64,000 bases of DNA, taken from positions 19,851,760 to 19,915,759 of the forward strand of contig NC_049992.1 of assembly GCF_000003815.2 (NCBI RefSeq), read 5' to 3'. The position numbers were made by a program, and so were the translations under genes. The stretch comes from Branchiostoma floridae. Its lineage: Eukaryota; Chordata; Leptocardii; Amphioxiformes; Branchiostomatidae. This document shows positions 1 to 9,532 of the stretch, piece by piece; the stretch's first letter is position 1, and each line of letters opens with the position of its first letter. The notes under the pieces are model-generated. The model searched no databases. It saw only the letters and a program-made list of their open reading frames with translations, and was not told the origin of the DNA.

Positions 1-968
1 ATTGTAGAAATATTCGTTTCTTTTTTATATAATTCGCTGAGGGATGTGTCAAATTTTAGGTCGCAGAGAGAGCGCGGCGAGAGCGCCGTCCTAGTGGAAA
101 GGGACTACCGTATTAAGCTAAGGGCATAACCCGCCGTACGTGCAATTTGTTCGTACGTTTTTTGAGAGGCGACGTCCGCCACGTATTTCTGAAGACGTTC
201 AGCATCTCATATCTAATCTTTTCTTGAAGTGAGGCACTCAGATCCACAAAGCCAGCCTCTAAATCTGATAGGGAGATTATGCCGTATAGACTTTTAACCT
301 GAAATACTTCTTAAAAGTCTTTCCACGCAGCTAAAATCTCTCACGTCAAGCGCCATGCTGAAATCTCCAAGGAAACCGATACTCCGTGGAAATTGGCTTT
401 AGGCTGTATCTCTTACAGGACGATTATGTTTTAGCATTAACGACTAGAAAAGCAGCAGGGCTGCGCACAGAATGAGATAACGTAAAGTAGGCCTAAAATG
501 GAACAACGTTAAGTAGGTGATACGCTACGGGATGTACGCATGTAAGACGCTGCCTACAGAGCTCCTAAATGAAAAATCACATGTCTAATGTGCAAACTAG
601 GCTTCTACTGGTTTCCAGGGATGGAATACTTCCGATGGCGATGCCTTCGGGTGTTTTTTTTTTGTTTTACGTCTAATAAAGAAGAATGGAAAGCATGATA
701 TTGAATGCAGACGAGGGGCTGTAACTTGTCCCACCTTAACAAGATAAATTTAAAAAATGTTATGCTAGAAAAATGTCATTAATTATGCAAGTCATGGCCT
801 AATTTGCATCATTGTATTTCATTTGATACATCTTTGTCAAAGCTACCCCGATACCAAAAATTCAGAAAATCCGATCTTGAGCTACTAATATTCTCTTCGG
901 AATATATCTTTTTACAAAAATTCCCCTGCAATTGCAAACCTATCAATTAGGATGGCACACACACACAA

Positions 969-1007
<39 letters not shown>

Positions 1008-1099
1008 TACACACACACACACACACATACATACACACACACACACACACACACGTACACACGCACACACATACACACACACACACACATACACACACA

Positions 1100-1138
<39 letters not shown>

Positions 1139-1177
1139 ATATTTCATGGAGGTAATGACCCTGAATCTTTCTTGTAG
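1..1177. other. Intron of NCS-type gene entering from the left
   Basis: No coding exon is recognisable before the splice acceptor that ends at 1177. An exon encoding the N-terminal EF-hands, as seen in the complete paralogue at 37690-38124, is absent, so it should lie left of the window. The stretch holds a GC-rich segment near 60-110 resembling ones near 16600-16635 and 59280-59315, and the CA tract at 952-1136. Confidence 0.5.
952..1136. repeat. (CA)n microsatellite
   Basis: An almost pure CA dinucleotide tract with a few T and G interruptions. It ends about 40 bases before the splice acceptor of the EF-hand exon. The open frames through it are only repeats of His-Thr or Cys-Val. Confidence 0.97.
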
Positions 1178-1453
1178 CTGATCCTGGAGCTGCGGAACCC
1201 CGAGGCGACGATGGACGACTTGGCGGCGCTGGACAGACCCATAGACCGGCTGTGTGACCGCGTGTTTGAGACCCTGGACAAAGACCGGGACGGGAAACTA
1301 CAGATCCGAGAGTTTGTGGAGGGGGTGAGGATGAACCCCAGGGTGCTGTGCCTGAGTGATGAGGAAGAAATGTTGGCGTCTTTGACACAAGATCACTCTC
1401 AGACTCCCCATGCTTCGAACCTTGTGGATTTCAGCCAAGCTTCTCATAGCTAA
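1178..1453 (+). CDS. Last coding exon of an NCS-type EF-hand calcium sensor (partial gene)
   Basis: The exon follows a pyrimidine-rich tract and TAG acceptor at 1171-1177, opens in phase 0 and stops at 1451-1453. It encodes 91 residues with one canonical EF-hand loop (DKDRDGKLQIRE), followed by EFVEG and a Ser-rich tail. The matching exon of the minus-strand gene at 31793-32071 starts at the same codon position and shares the ELR-PEAT segment and the same EF-hand, so the two genes are paralogues. By that comparison this is the fourth EF-hand, and the first three are encoded outside the window. The ATG at 1211 lies inside the exon and is not the true start. The tail after the EF-hand differs completely from that of the paralogue. 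Confidence 0.85.
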   Translation: MILELRNPEATMDDLAALDRPIDRLCDRVFETLDKDRDGKLQIREFVEGVRMNPRVLCLSDEEEMLASLTQDHSQTPHASNLVDFSQASHS

Positions 1454-1490
1454 GAACTCATTTATTCAGAAATTATCCATGAGCTGGGCT

Positions 1491-1853
1491 AAGGCCATGT
1501 TGATTTGATTATATGGATGACATCCTCTGGGAATCCAAATACTGATGCGAGCGTGCGAACAAAAATTTGAGCAAAAAGAAGTTGCCTTTATTATGATATC
1601 AAAGTCGTCAGGAAGGTTGAACACACACAATCTAGTATACCGAACAATAGATTCTTTATTTTTGTTGTTTCACATCCTTTTTGACCTTGACATGTTATCA
1701 TATATTTGTTTTGCAATCCACGGCATATATCTGCCTAAGTTTGAACCTGCCCTATACGATTTGCAGTATAGTCAAAAACGTTTTATTTTTAGAAACGGCC
1801 GAAAATTGATGCGTGCGTGAATGTCATCCATATAATTTAAATCAAACCATGCC
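1491..1853. mobile_element. Palindromic MITE, family 2 (AGGCCATGTTGATTTGATT termini)
   Basis: The left end carries AAGGCCATGTTGATTTGATT followed by ATATGGATGACATC. The right end carries the inverted form, with ATGTCATCCATATAA near 1821-1835 and CCATGCC at the edge. It lies about 40 bases after the stop of the NCS-type exon, probably in the 3' UTR. The same family recurs at 3981, 7108, 11037 (variant termini), 34461, 48870 and 49680. Confidence 0.75.
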
Positions 1854-2969
1854 ATCTTGACGTCAACTTCGAAATCGGGGCCCAACCGAGTTGTTTGTAG
1901 GAAAATAATACATAGCTAGATAATGCCACCGACTATTCTATTTCCATCTTGTGTATATATATAGTTTTGTGGCTTTTATATCATACTTTTCTGTCCCGAA
2001 AGGTACCCGACCCGGCCCCGGTTTAGAAATGTGACGTAGGCCTGATAAAAATCAGTAGTTCAGATGAGTTTCATTGATAAAGAAATGTATTTTGTAAGTG
2101 ATCTGTGTTTAATGTCCGGCTTCCATTCAATGGAAAGAGGGTCTTCCTGTTGTCTTGGTCACTTTGCAGTTGGTCTCAGCATTTAATGACTGTTACTGTA
2201 GACCAGCTTTTGTGTCTGTCTTTGATATGAGAGTATATATTTAAAACCTCCAAAACCGTTTGACCAATGAAACTGTAACGGTCTGTTGTAAGTGCCTCTA
2301 CTTGTGAAGTTGATTATGATGATATGTCAATGATATGAACATGAATAACAAATGGCGTATATCATTCAGTTCAGTCAGTTCAGTCCTCCATCAGGTGACA
2401 ATATAAAGTTTCTCTGTCGCTCATGACAGACAGGAGTCGCAATCAACAACAATAACTGTGGCAATAAAAACTTTTGCCATGGCGACGTTTGTATTGTTTA
2501 TAAGTATGATGGTTGCTGTAGTACGTGTGTTGTATTTGTGTTTAAACATTTTGCTTTGCTGTATGTATGAAGATTTTTTAAAGCGATGAATGCTTGTAGG
2601 ACATTGCTGTTAACAAGAAAGGTGATTTTTGAGCATACTACGAGAAATGCAGTGTATTTATAAACTGCTCTCATTAATTGCGCCAATTAGCCCTTGATTT
2701 GCATGATTAGCATTTGATTATGTAAGGTATCTCTGAAGCAATCTACATTCCAAATATGAAGATTCTTCTCAACTATAAAGCTCGCCCCTTACGCGTCGCC
2801 AAAAAGGAAAACTGTGTTTGAGTTAGGTATGATGTTACTTTCCACCACACACTTTCACGGGCTCAGGAATTGATAAAGATAAAAAAAAGTAAAACAACAG
2901 GACAGGGGTGGTTTCTGGTAATAGTATACGTCGTACAGGCTCGTACAGGAGAGGAGGAAACAGGGCTCT

Positions 2970-3063
2970 GTGCCTTTAAGCTCCTTTATCTGCAGCACCT
3001 GCGGCCGTTCCTGCGCATCCAGAATAGGACTTCACTCTCATATGAGGAGCCATTCTGGCAAGT
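2970..3063 (+). mobile_element. LINE ORF2 C-terminal zinc-finger remnant
   Basis: A short frame encodes FICSTCGRSCASRIGLHSHM followed by RSH, then stops at 3063. The spacing is C-x2-C-x12-H-x3-H. A terminal Cys/His motif with the wording 'C-x2-CGR-C-SRIGL-SH' is typical of the C-terminus of several non-LTR retrotransposon ORF2 proteins. No reverse-transcriptase sequence is visible upstream, so this is a short fossil fragment. Confidence 0.5.
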
Positions 3064-3447
3064 GACTGACGGCTTGACTACTCATCCGTCGACCTCCGAC
3101 ATGAGGATCCATCACAGGCTCTTTTCTAAAATCTGACATAGCTGCGACTCCACCTGGCGACTGCGAGCATGATGGAACGTTGGCATATTGTATTGGTAAT
3201 ATAGCTGGAATAATTGGAAGGCCCAGAATGGGGCGCTTGTGTACCTTGACGAAAAATATACAAATATCAAAATTTACCATCGATGAATTAAAAAAGGCTA
3301 GGAGATTTCTTAACACATGTTGGCTGGTTAGATGAGACAGATTCTTTGAACACAACCAAGTGTTTTATTCAACCAACTTTCCGTGACGGTCACCGAAACA
3401 TCCTCTGAATAAAACATTTGGTTTTGATGTGAGAATCTTCTTACTAA

Positions 3448-3676
3448 AAGTGGTATCTCGCTGCACTTGGGGCACTGCGGGGTTCGTTCACGGCGGCACT
3501 GTTGTGTTATTTTCGCCAATTTTCTTATAATTTAGATATTGCGTAATACGTAAAAGTGTGACTTAGAAGACAACAAAATACACAAAACGTTCGTTCTTTA
3601 TTTCTAAAATTCGTTGAGCAACCTTTCGAACACCGCGGTACCGAAGCGATGCAGTAAGTGCAGTAAGATACCACCT
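3448..3676. mobile_element. PIF/Harbinger-like MITE, family 1
   Basis: Terminal inverted repeats read AAGTGGTATCTCGCTGCAC on the left and the inverted equivalent ending GATACCACCT on the right. The interior matches the other family-1 copies, including a TTTAGATATTGCGTAATACG stretch. Flanking triplets are TAA and TTA, one mismatch from a perfect 3-base duplication. Confidence 0.8.
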
Positions 3677-3895
3677 TTAGTAACTTACCTACCCGATGAA
3701 AGCATTCACGTCATCTTTCAAAGTGAAAATAGCGTATGAGGAAAGAAAATCTCGTGACCCGCATCGATAAATAAATATTTGAAAAATGTGTCCGTGCCAC
3801 GAATGCTAAACTTTCTATTGCAATAACCAGTTTTCATTGTCGTCATTTTGTACACATTTCAGGGACCAATAATAATGACTGCGTTATTGGTAAGG

Positions 3896-3952
3896 TACGC
3901 CAAATAGAAATTACTCAAGCAACTGGATATGATTTTGGAAACGGTCAGACGT
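3896..3952 (+). mobile_element. Terminal fragment of MITE family 3
   Basis: A single terminus with CAAGCAACTGGATATGATTT and AAACGGTCAGACG, the same words that form the inverted ends of the 6429-6757 element. No partner end is seen before the family-2 MITE begins at 3981. Confidence 0.65.
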
Positions 3953-3980
3953 TAGTATTCAAAATCATTTGTTTTTCGTA

Positions 3981-4340
3981 AGGCCATGTTGATTTGATTA
4001 TATGGACGACATCAATTTTTGGCCGTTTCCAAAGAGTTTTTAACCATACTGTCAATCGTGCAAAGCAACTTCAAAATAAGCAAATATATGCCGTGGATGG
4101 CAAAAACAAATATCAGAAAACGTATACTACAGTGTCATAAAATATTCAAAGGTTTGACAAGATGTGACTGAAAAAAGAAGATTATATTGTTCGGTATACT
4201 ATATTCTGTGTGTTCAGTCATATGTTCGACCTTCCTGACCACTTAGATTTTACAATGAAGGCAACTTTTTTATTCGCACGCTCGCAACAGTTTTTGGATC
4301 CCCATAGGATGTCATCCGTGTAATCAATTCAACATGGCCT
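3981..4340. mobile_element. Palindromic MITE, family 2
   Basis: AGGCCATGTTGATTTGATTA at the left and the inverted AATCAATTCAACATGGCCT at the right define a 360-base element. The subterminal GATGACATC/GATGTCATCC words match the other copies, with one substitution on the left. Confidence 0.85.
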
Positions 4341-4863
4341 GACTACTTTTTGGCGCATCTTATTACCTGGATGCTTATTTTATAACCTTTATCGACGTGT
4401 TTGTATGATGCTGTGCTACGCTTTGCTGCATTCCAGAATTGAATCAAAGCCTGTTAATTCTTCTTACAGGGTTGGCGTACGTCCAATAAAATGATATTTC
4501 ATGCTTTGTTTGATTTGGTGATTTATTCATTCACAAATGTGATACATTACACAGACTCTCAGGCAGCGTTACTGATAAGGAAGAGACAACAAAATAGGGA
4601 CAGAGAAATACATAGGATTGGCATTTTACGTTACACAGTTTCTAGCAACAATTGCACATCACTCAATCAAACACAGTATAAGCCGTTTAATTGCACACCC
4701 AATTTGCAAGCACATTTCGTGCAATTATGTGGTGGCGCAACAATGCGAAGTTATCCAGCTTTTGGGATTCCGTGCAATTAATAGAAGTGTGTGGTAATCC
4801 GCCGTGATGTTCAACATATCTAGCGAGTTTAATTCTAATTTGGTGATAATGAATCCAATTGAA

Positions 4864-5663
4864 TGAATGAATGAATGAATGATTTTATTTGTAAAACATT
4901 GCAGCTTGGTAGCTGAATTGCGAGTTACATTACACTAATTGTGGGTTATCTCCACATACATAAATTAACACAATCATCGTGAGTAAAACTAGGCTAATGA
5001 ATCTCAGCATAAATCTACACGGTATATTCCGGCAGTTTACACAGACATTGACTAAGATACACTTTAGGACACTAGTCGCCACTTGCGTACAGTAGATCTA
5101 AGGCACGTGGGATGAAGGACAACGCATGTCTTTTAGTCTTGCTGATCATTGTTGCACGATATGGTCTTCTGCTGCGTAGACCGTAGTGAGTGTCCGTGGG
5201 GCTAATTAAGAATGCCCAGAGTGGAGAAGACTCATCCTGAAGGGTATGTTCAAGAGTTCTCAGTGTAGCTCTCTCACGTCTACTAGTTAGTGTTGGGATA
5301 GAGTCAACAGAAAGTCCAATGATTCTCATACAACGCTTTTGAACAGATTCAAGAGAGTCCGAAAGATGATTTGGCAATCCTCCCCACACAGGGCTCGCGT
5401 ACTCGAGGATCGGTCTGATGAACGTTAGGTAAATCTGGGTTAAGACGTCTACAGAGAGACCCGCCTTCTTAGCGATGCAAAGGTAGTAAATCCTCGGTCT
5501 CTGCTCAGCATGTATTGTATGTGAGCATCCCAGGTGAGGTCATAAGAGATGTGGACACCAAGTAGCTTGAAGGTGGTGACCCTTTGAATCTCATTACCAG
5601 CTATGGTAGGATGGGGAGGAAAGGGTATATTAGCCTCTTTCCTGGTGCTGATTACCATGCAAT
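4864..5663 (-). mobile_element. 5'-truncated, frameshifted non-LTR retrotransposon (LINE) 3' end
   Basis: Two minus-strand frames, 5449-5658 and 5072-5389, encode the C-terminal part of a reverse-transcriptase ORF. The first contains FKLLGVHISYDLTWDAHIQY. The second contains PVWGGLPNHLSDSLESVQKR followed by CMRIIG. These are the 'thumb' and 'P-W-G' blocks of CR1/jockey-like LINEs. A frameshift near 5470-5510 separates them. The 3' end carries tandem ATTC units (4861-4882 as GAATGAATG on the plus strand), a tail type seen in CR1/L2-like elements. The word CAATTGAA occurs on both sides (4856-4863 and 5678-5685) and might be a target duplication. The copy is dead. Confidence 0.85.
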
Positions 5664-6428
5664 TAACAATCTAGATGCAATTGAAAAAAAATACTCCTAG
5701 AGTTTAGATCTATGCTTATTAATGGAAGCGAGAGTGTGAAGTGCAAAGACTATCTTGAAGTTCATTGCCCGCTAAATTATTACAATCATTTTTACATAAC
5801 GTCCCAACCATACTAAATTGTTTAACACAGAGGACACAAGCACAATATCTTAAGAGAAGAGGTTGAAAAGTTGTCACTAGATGTTACATTTACCCTTTTA
5901 TTCATTCCTCCGCTATACAAATAATTGCATACCAAATTGACCCTGGCCCTTTAATGTTATTTTCAGCATCCGTAAGTGAATCACTGAGAGATCTTCCCAA
6001 TTGTATACACTGAGCAACCCAGGCTAATCCCCTTTCCATTTGAATTATTCAATTTACATGCATACCTGATGGACACTTAAATGCTACCAGCACATTTAGT
6101 AAGTTAGAATAGCTACCAATGGCTAGTCAAATGTATTTGTCCAGTCTAATGACCAAAACATGTACATCTGCAATTTATGAGAAAACGAAGCGAACAAGGC
6201 TTATCCCTTTTCCATTTCGGATTATTCAATTTATCTGAATACCTGATGGACACTTAAAGGCTTCAAACACATTTGAGGAAGTAAGAAAAGCTACGAATGG
6301 CTTGTCAAATATATTCGTCCAGCGTTATTGCCAAAATCGTCTGCAATTTACCAGAAAAATGAGTGAACCATACCAGGTACATGTTCTTTCTCAGTGCTAA
6401 GCAGCTTATCATAGCGAGCATCGCCGTA

Positions 6429-6757
6429 TAGCAATTACTCAAGCAACTGGATATGGTTTTTGAAACGGTCGGACGGTTCAGATAACATCCGTTATCATGT
6501 CATTGGTCAGTGACACTGGAAAGATCTTGTAGGAGAGCAATTTCTATATCCTAACTATGAATTGATATGCAAGGAATATGGAGACAATTTCAAACAAGTT
6601 AATACACGTTAAGATGAAGTTGATGCAAATGAATCAATTAGCTCCTGCTGTTTGAATTACATCAGCTAAGTTACGTTTTGTCGCTGGCGTGGGCGGATAG
6701 TATCTAAAACTTCTGACCGTTTCAAAAATGATAACCAGTTGCTTGAGTCATTGCTAT
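6429..6757. mobile_element. MITE family 3, complete copy
   Basis: Inverted termini: GCAATTACTCAAGCAACTGG with AAACGGTC at the left, and GACCGTTTC with CCAGTTGCTTGAGTCATTGC at the right. Length is about 330 bases. Fragments of the same family occur at 3896, 11789, 20725, 43857 and 53019. Confidence 0.75.
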
Positions 6758-7107
6758 TTGGCGTATCTTATTGACTGAATGTCTAACGTTCTTAGACATG
6801 ACAGCGAATATCATTTGTTTGATAAAGACTAATAAAACCATGCATCACGTACTGTATGCAACATCAAGCTAGCGCTAATATAATTATAAGGGATTTTGAT
6901 TTTAAAAAAGGGAGTAACAAGTGTACAAGATACTATCATGTACACTAAACAACGATCGCCAGCCACCCATATCTGAAGTCGTGTGAACGTCCAATGACTG
7001 TAACTGCGCAATTCCACTTGTCTTTATCAACGAGTTTGCGTCATATTCTAGTCCCATTTTGCTCTCATGATGAATCGTTTAATCTAACCCAGGCCGTATG
7101 CGATATT

Positions 7108-7488
7108 AGGCCATGGTGATTTTATCATATTCATAAAGATTATCATATGGATGACATCAACTTTTGACCGTTAAAAAAATACAAAGCAGCTGCAAATTGA
7201 GTAAATATATACCATAGATTTTCAAACAATATATCGGGAACATAATTATACTAATTTCATAGAATGCAATGTCAGTTCCATGGCCAGGGAAGAAGATGAA
7301 AGAACAAAAATTAAGAATCTATAGTTTGGCATTCCATACCCTGTGTGCTCAGTCATTTGTTCAACCTTTCTCACTAGTACCCTACTTTCATAGTGAAGGC
7401 AATATTTTTTGGGCATTTTTTTTTGTTCGCAAGATCGCATCTGCTTTGAGGTCCAAAGAGTATCATTTCAATTAAATCAACATGGCCT
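7108..7488. mobile_element. Palindromic MITE, family 2
   Basis: Left end AGGCCATGGTGATTT followed by ATATGGATGACATC; right end AATTAAATCAACATGGCCT. The interior resembles the 1491 and 3981 copies, and the element is about 380 bases long. Confidence 0.75.
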
Positions 7489-7739
7489 GATGTGAATAAG
7501 CAAAATTTCAGGGATTTGTCCCAGTTGAAATGGGATCAACCCGAAAGCCCAAAGCTCTCACTGGGTCCTGTTATAATGGGTCTACGGAGTTGTGGATTAC
7601 AAGCAATTAACTGGCCTGTTTCTCTAAATCAAACGCTTTCAAATAGACACAGAGGGCTGTCATCATAATTGCATGCTTTTATGTCTTAATTGAAGATATT
7701 GAATGTTTCTTCCCAACGCGAAGAGAAATTACGAAATAA

Positions 7740-9190
7740 GGTCATATTTGCATTGGGAATTTGTACTTCTTTACCTGCGATACCACATTTCGAAAAAGAA
7801 ACCATTAAAATGTTGTCAATATGGTTTTGCCTCCGTTAACACAGCTGTTTGAGGTTATCATTTGTTTTAGATAAACTGTATGTCAAGCTGCGTTTCACAT
7901 CCGATTTATCTTAGAACTGAGCCATATATCACCTCACTTTGTATGTCCTACCAGTACGTATGTGTGTATGTATATAAAATGCCATATTGCACAGGGAATT
8001 AGCACTTCTATACTTGCGATACCACATTTCGAAAAAGAAACAATTCAAATAATGTTTTTGCCTCCCTTAACCCTATTCAGACCGGGGGGGGGGCTTTTGA
8101 GGCCCGCGGCAACTTTGATGTCCTATAACACCAGAACGGCTTACGCTAGAGCCACCAAATTTGGTGAGTTTTTCTAAAATATTGTTGGCAAAAAATTTAC
8201 GAAGTTTGAAAAATTTTCCATTTTTTCGTGTTGCCATGGCAACCGTTTGTTGACAGGCTGTTTTGCCAAAAATCACTATTTTTGGTTCTAACAATGTATT
8301 TTTCATATTCATTTGTTATTTTACTGCTATTTTGTAACATAAATAAAATCTTATATTATTTAGCATATCTTTCATAATTATATATGCATAAATTATGCTA
8401 ATTTGATGACGTCATCAGCCCAAAATCCAAGATGGCGGACCGTATGGCAAGATCAAGAATAACAAGCTAATTATCCCTTAAAATTTGTAACTACCTGGTA
8501 TTTTTTCATCAAAAACCATCTAAATGAATGAATTTAGTCTATTTAAATTGCCCTTTGTGATTATTTCTTGCAAAAAAAGGATTTTTGAAAATTCAATGTG
8601 TTGGATATAATATGGCGGAGCCCAACTCGTATCTTAGATGTGCATGACGTCATTTTGTGACGTCATTTTGACGTTATCGATGTTGCTATTGGCAACACAA
8701 GTCGTAATAAACATTATTATTCTGTTATCTGCACTTGTTGTTACATTTTTTTAGCATAACTTGAAGTTTTCTGAGAAAAACCCTTTTTTCATGGGTCCGG
8801 CCAATATAATCAAATTGATGACGTCACAATTACGTCATCTTACGTCAACGTAACGTCAAACGTCATATACTTGTCAGATATTATGTCGATATCATGTCCT
8901 GAAAATTTGGTGGCCCTACGGCACGTAGTTTTAGAGTTATAGGACTTAGAAATGGAGGGCCTCAAAAGCCCCCCCCCCGGTCCAGGGATGACCAAAAAAG
9001 CCCGGTCTGAATAGGGTTAAAGCATCTGTTTGAGGACATCATTTGTCTTAGATATATGTCAAGTCGTGCTTGATATCCGATTATTTGTTTTAGAACTGAC
9101 CCATATATTACCTCCCTCGGTATACATTAGTAGTACATGTTTGTATGTATATTGAGCAGTAATTGCGCGTGGGAAACAGCATTTCTAAGA
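7740..9190. repeat. Two diverged tandem copies of a roughly 240-base unit, one interrupted by a TTAA element
   Basis: The stretch at about 7750-7975 (CGATACCACATTTCGAAAAA, then GCCTCCGTTAA, then GCTGTTTGAGG) reappears at about 7990-8070 plus 9017-9150 (CGATACCACATTTCGAAAAA, GCCTCCCTTAA, CATCTGTTTGAGG). The second copy is split at its TTAA by the 8071-9016 element. The first copy keeps the uninterrupted TTAA at 7836-7839. Confidence 0.8.
8071..9016. mobile_element. TTAA-flanked piggyBac-like non-autonomous element
   Basis: The element starts CCCTATTCAGACCGGGG and ends CCCGGTCTGAATAGGG, with TTAA immediately outside both ends (8067-8070 and 9017-9020). CCCT...AGGG termini and a TTAA target are hallmarks of the piggyBac superfamily. 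No transposase frame is present. The interior has four perfect TGACGTCA palindromes (8407, 8645, 8658, 8819) and a CCAAGATGGCGG word. It ends 415 bases upstream of the receptor A start codon. Confidence 0.85.
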
Positions 9191-9431
9191 TGGTGTGATA
9201 TGACTATAAATTATTGATTAGTCTTGGAATGACTCGTTGTCTGTTGGAATCCCGTATGTGCTGTGATGCTGTGACAGTTTCCGGTGTAGGTGTGTCTATA
9301 GGGTACTCAAGCATACGTCTTGTAGTGCTTTTGGTGAAACGAATCGTACAGGCCATAGCCTTGTTGTAATCGATACTGAATGCACAAATTATTGTGATTG
9401 CTCGCTGCACGGAAGGGAATATATTATCACA

Positions 9432-9532
9432 ATGAAAGGAATGGCAGCGCTGTCGCTTGCGGTGTTTGGATTCCTGGTACCGACCGTGCAGCCTTTGCCA
9501 GCGGTGGTGGAAACGCTAGGAACCCGGAAACG
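9432..9532 (+). CDS. Receptor A exon 1: signal peptide
   Basis: Starts at ATG 9432 and encodes a hydrophobic leader ([20 protein letters not shown]). Donor GTGAGT follows at 9533. The exon ends in phase 2. Confidence 0.85.

Larger units (their letters stand above)
1454..9431. other. Intergenic region rich in mobile-element remnants
   Basis: No host gene is recognised in these 8 kb. Identified contents are palindromic MITEs (1491-1853, 3448-3676, 3981-4340, 6429-6757, 7108-7488), LINE remnants (about 2970-3063 and 4864-5663), a diverged tandem repeat (about 7740-9190) and a TTAA-flanked element (8071-9016). The rest, for example 1860-2860 and 5690-6400, shows nothing I can name. Confidence 0.6.

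Noticed and set aside
943-1177. Several open frames in both strands across the CA tract
   Set aside because: They are His-Thr or Cys-Val translations of a dinucleotide repeat. The same applies to frames at 17147-17530, 28422-28838, 59965-60266 and 62332-62755.
2870-3136. 88-codon plus-strand frame
   Set aside because: The recognisable zinc-finger remnant lies in a different frame; this one is a shadow.
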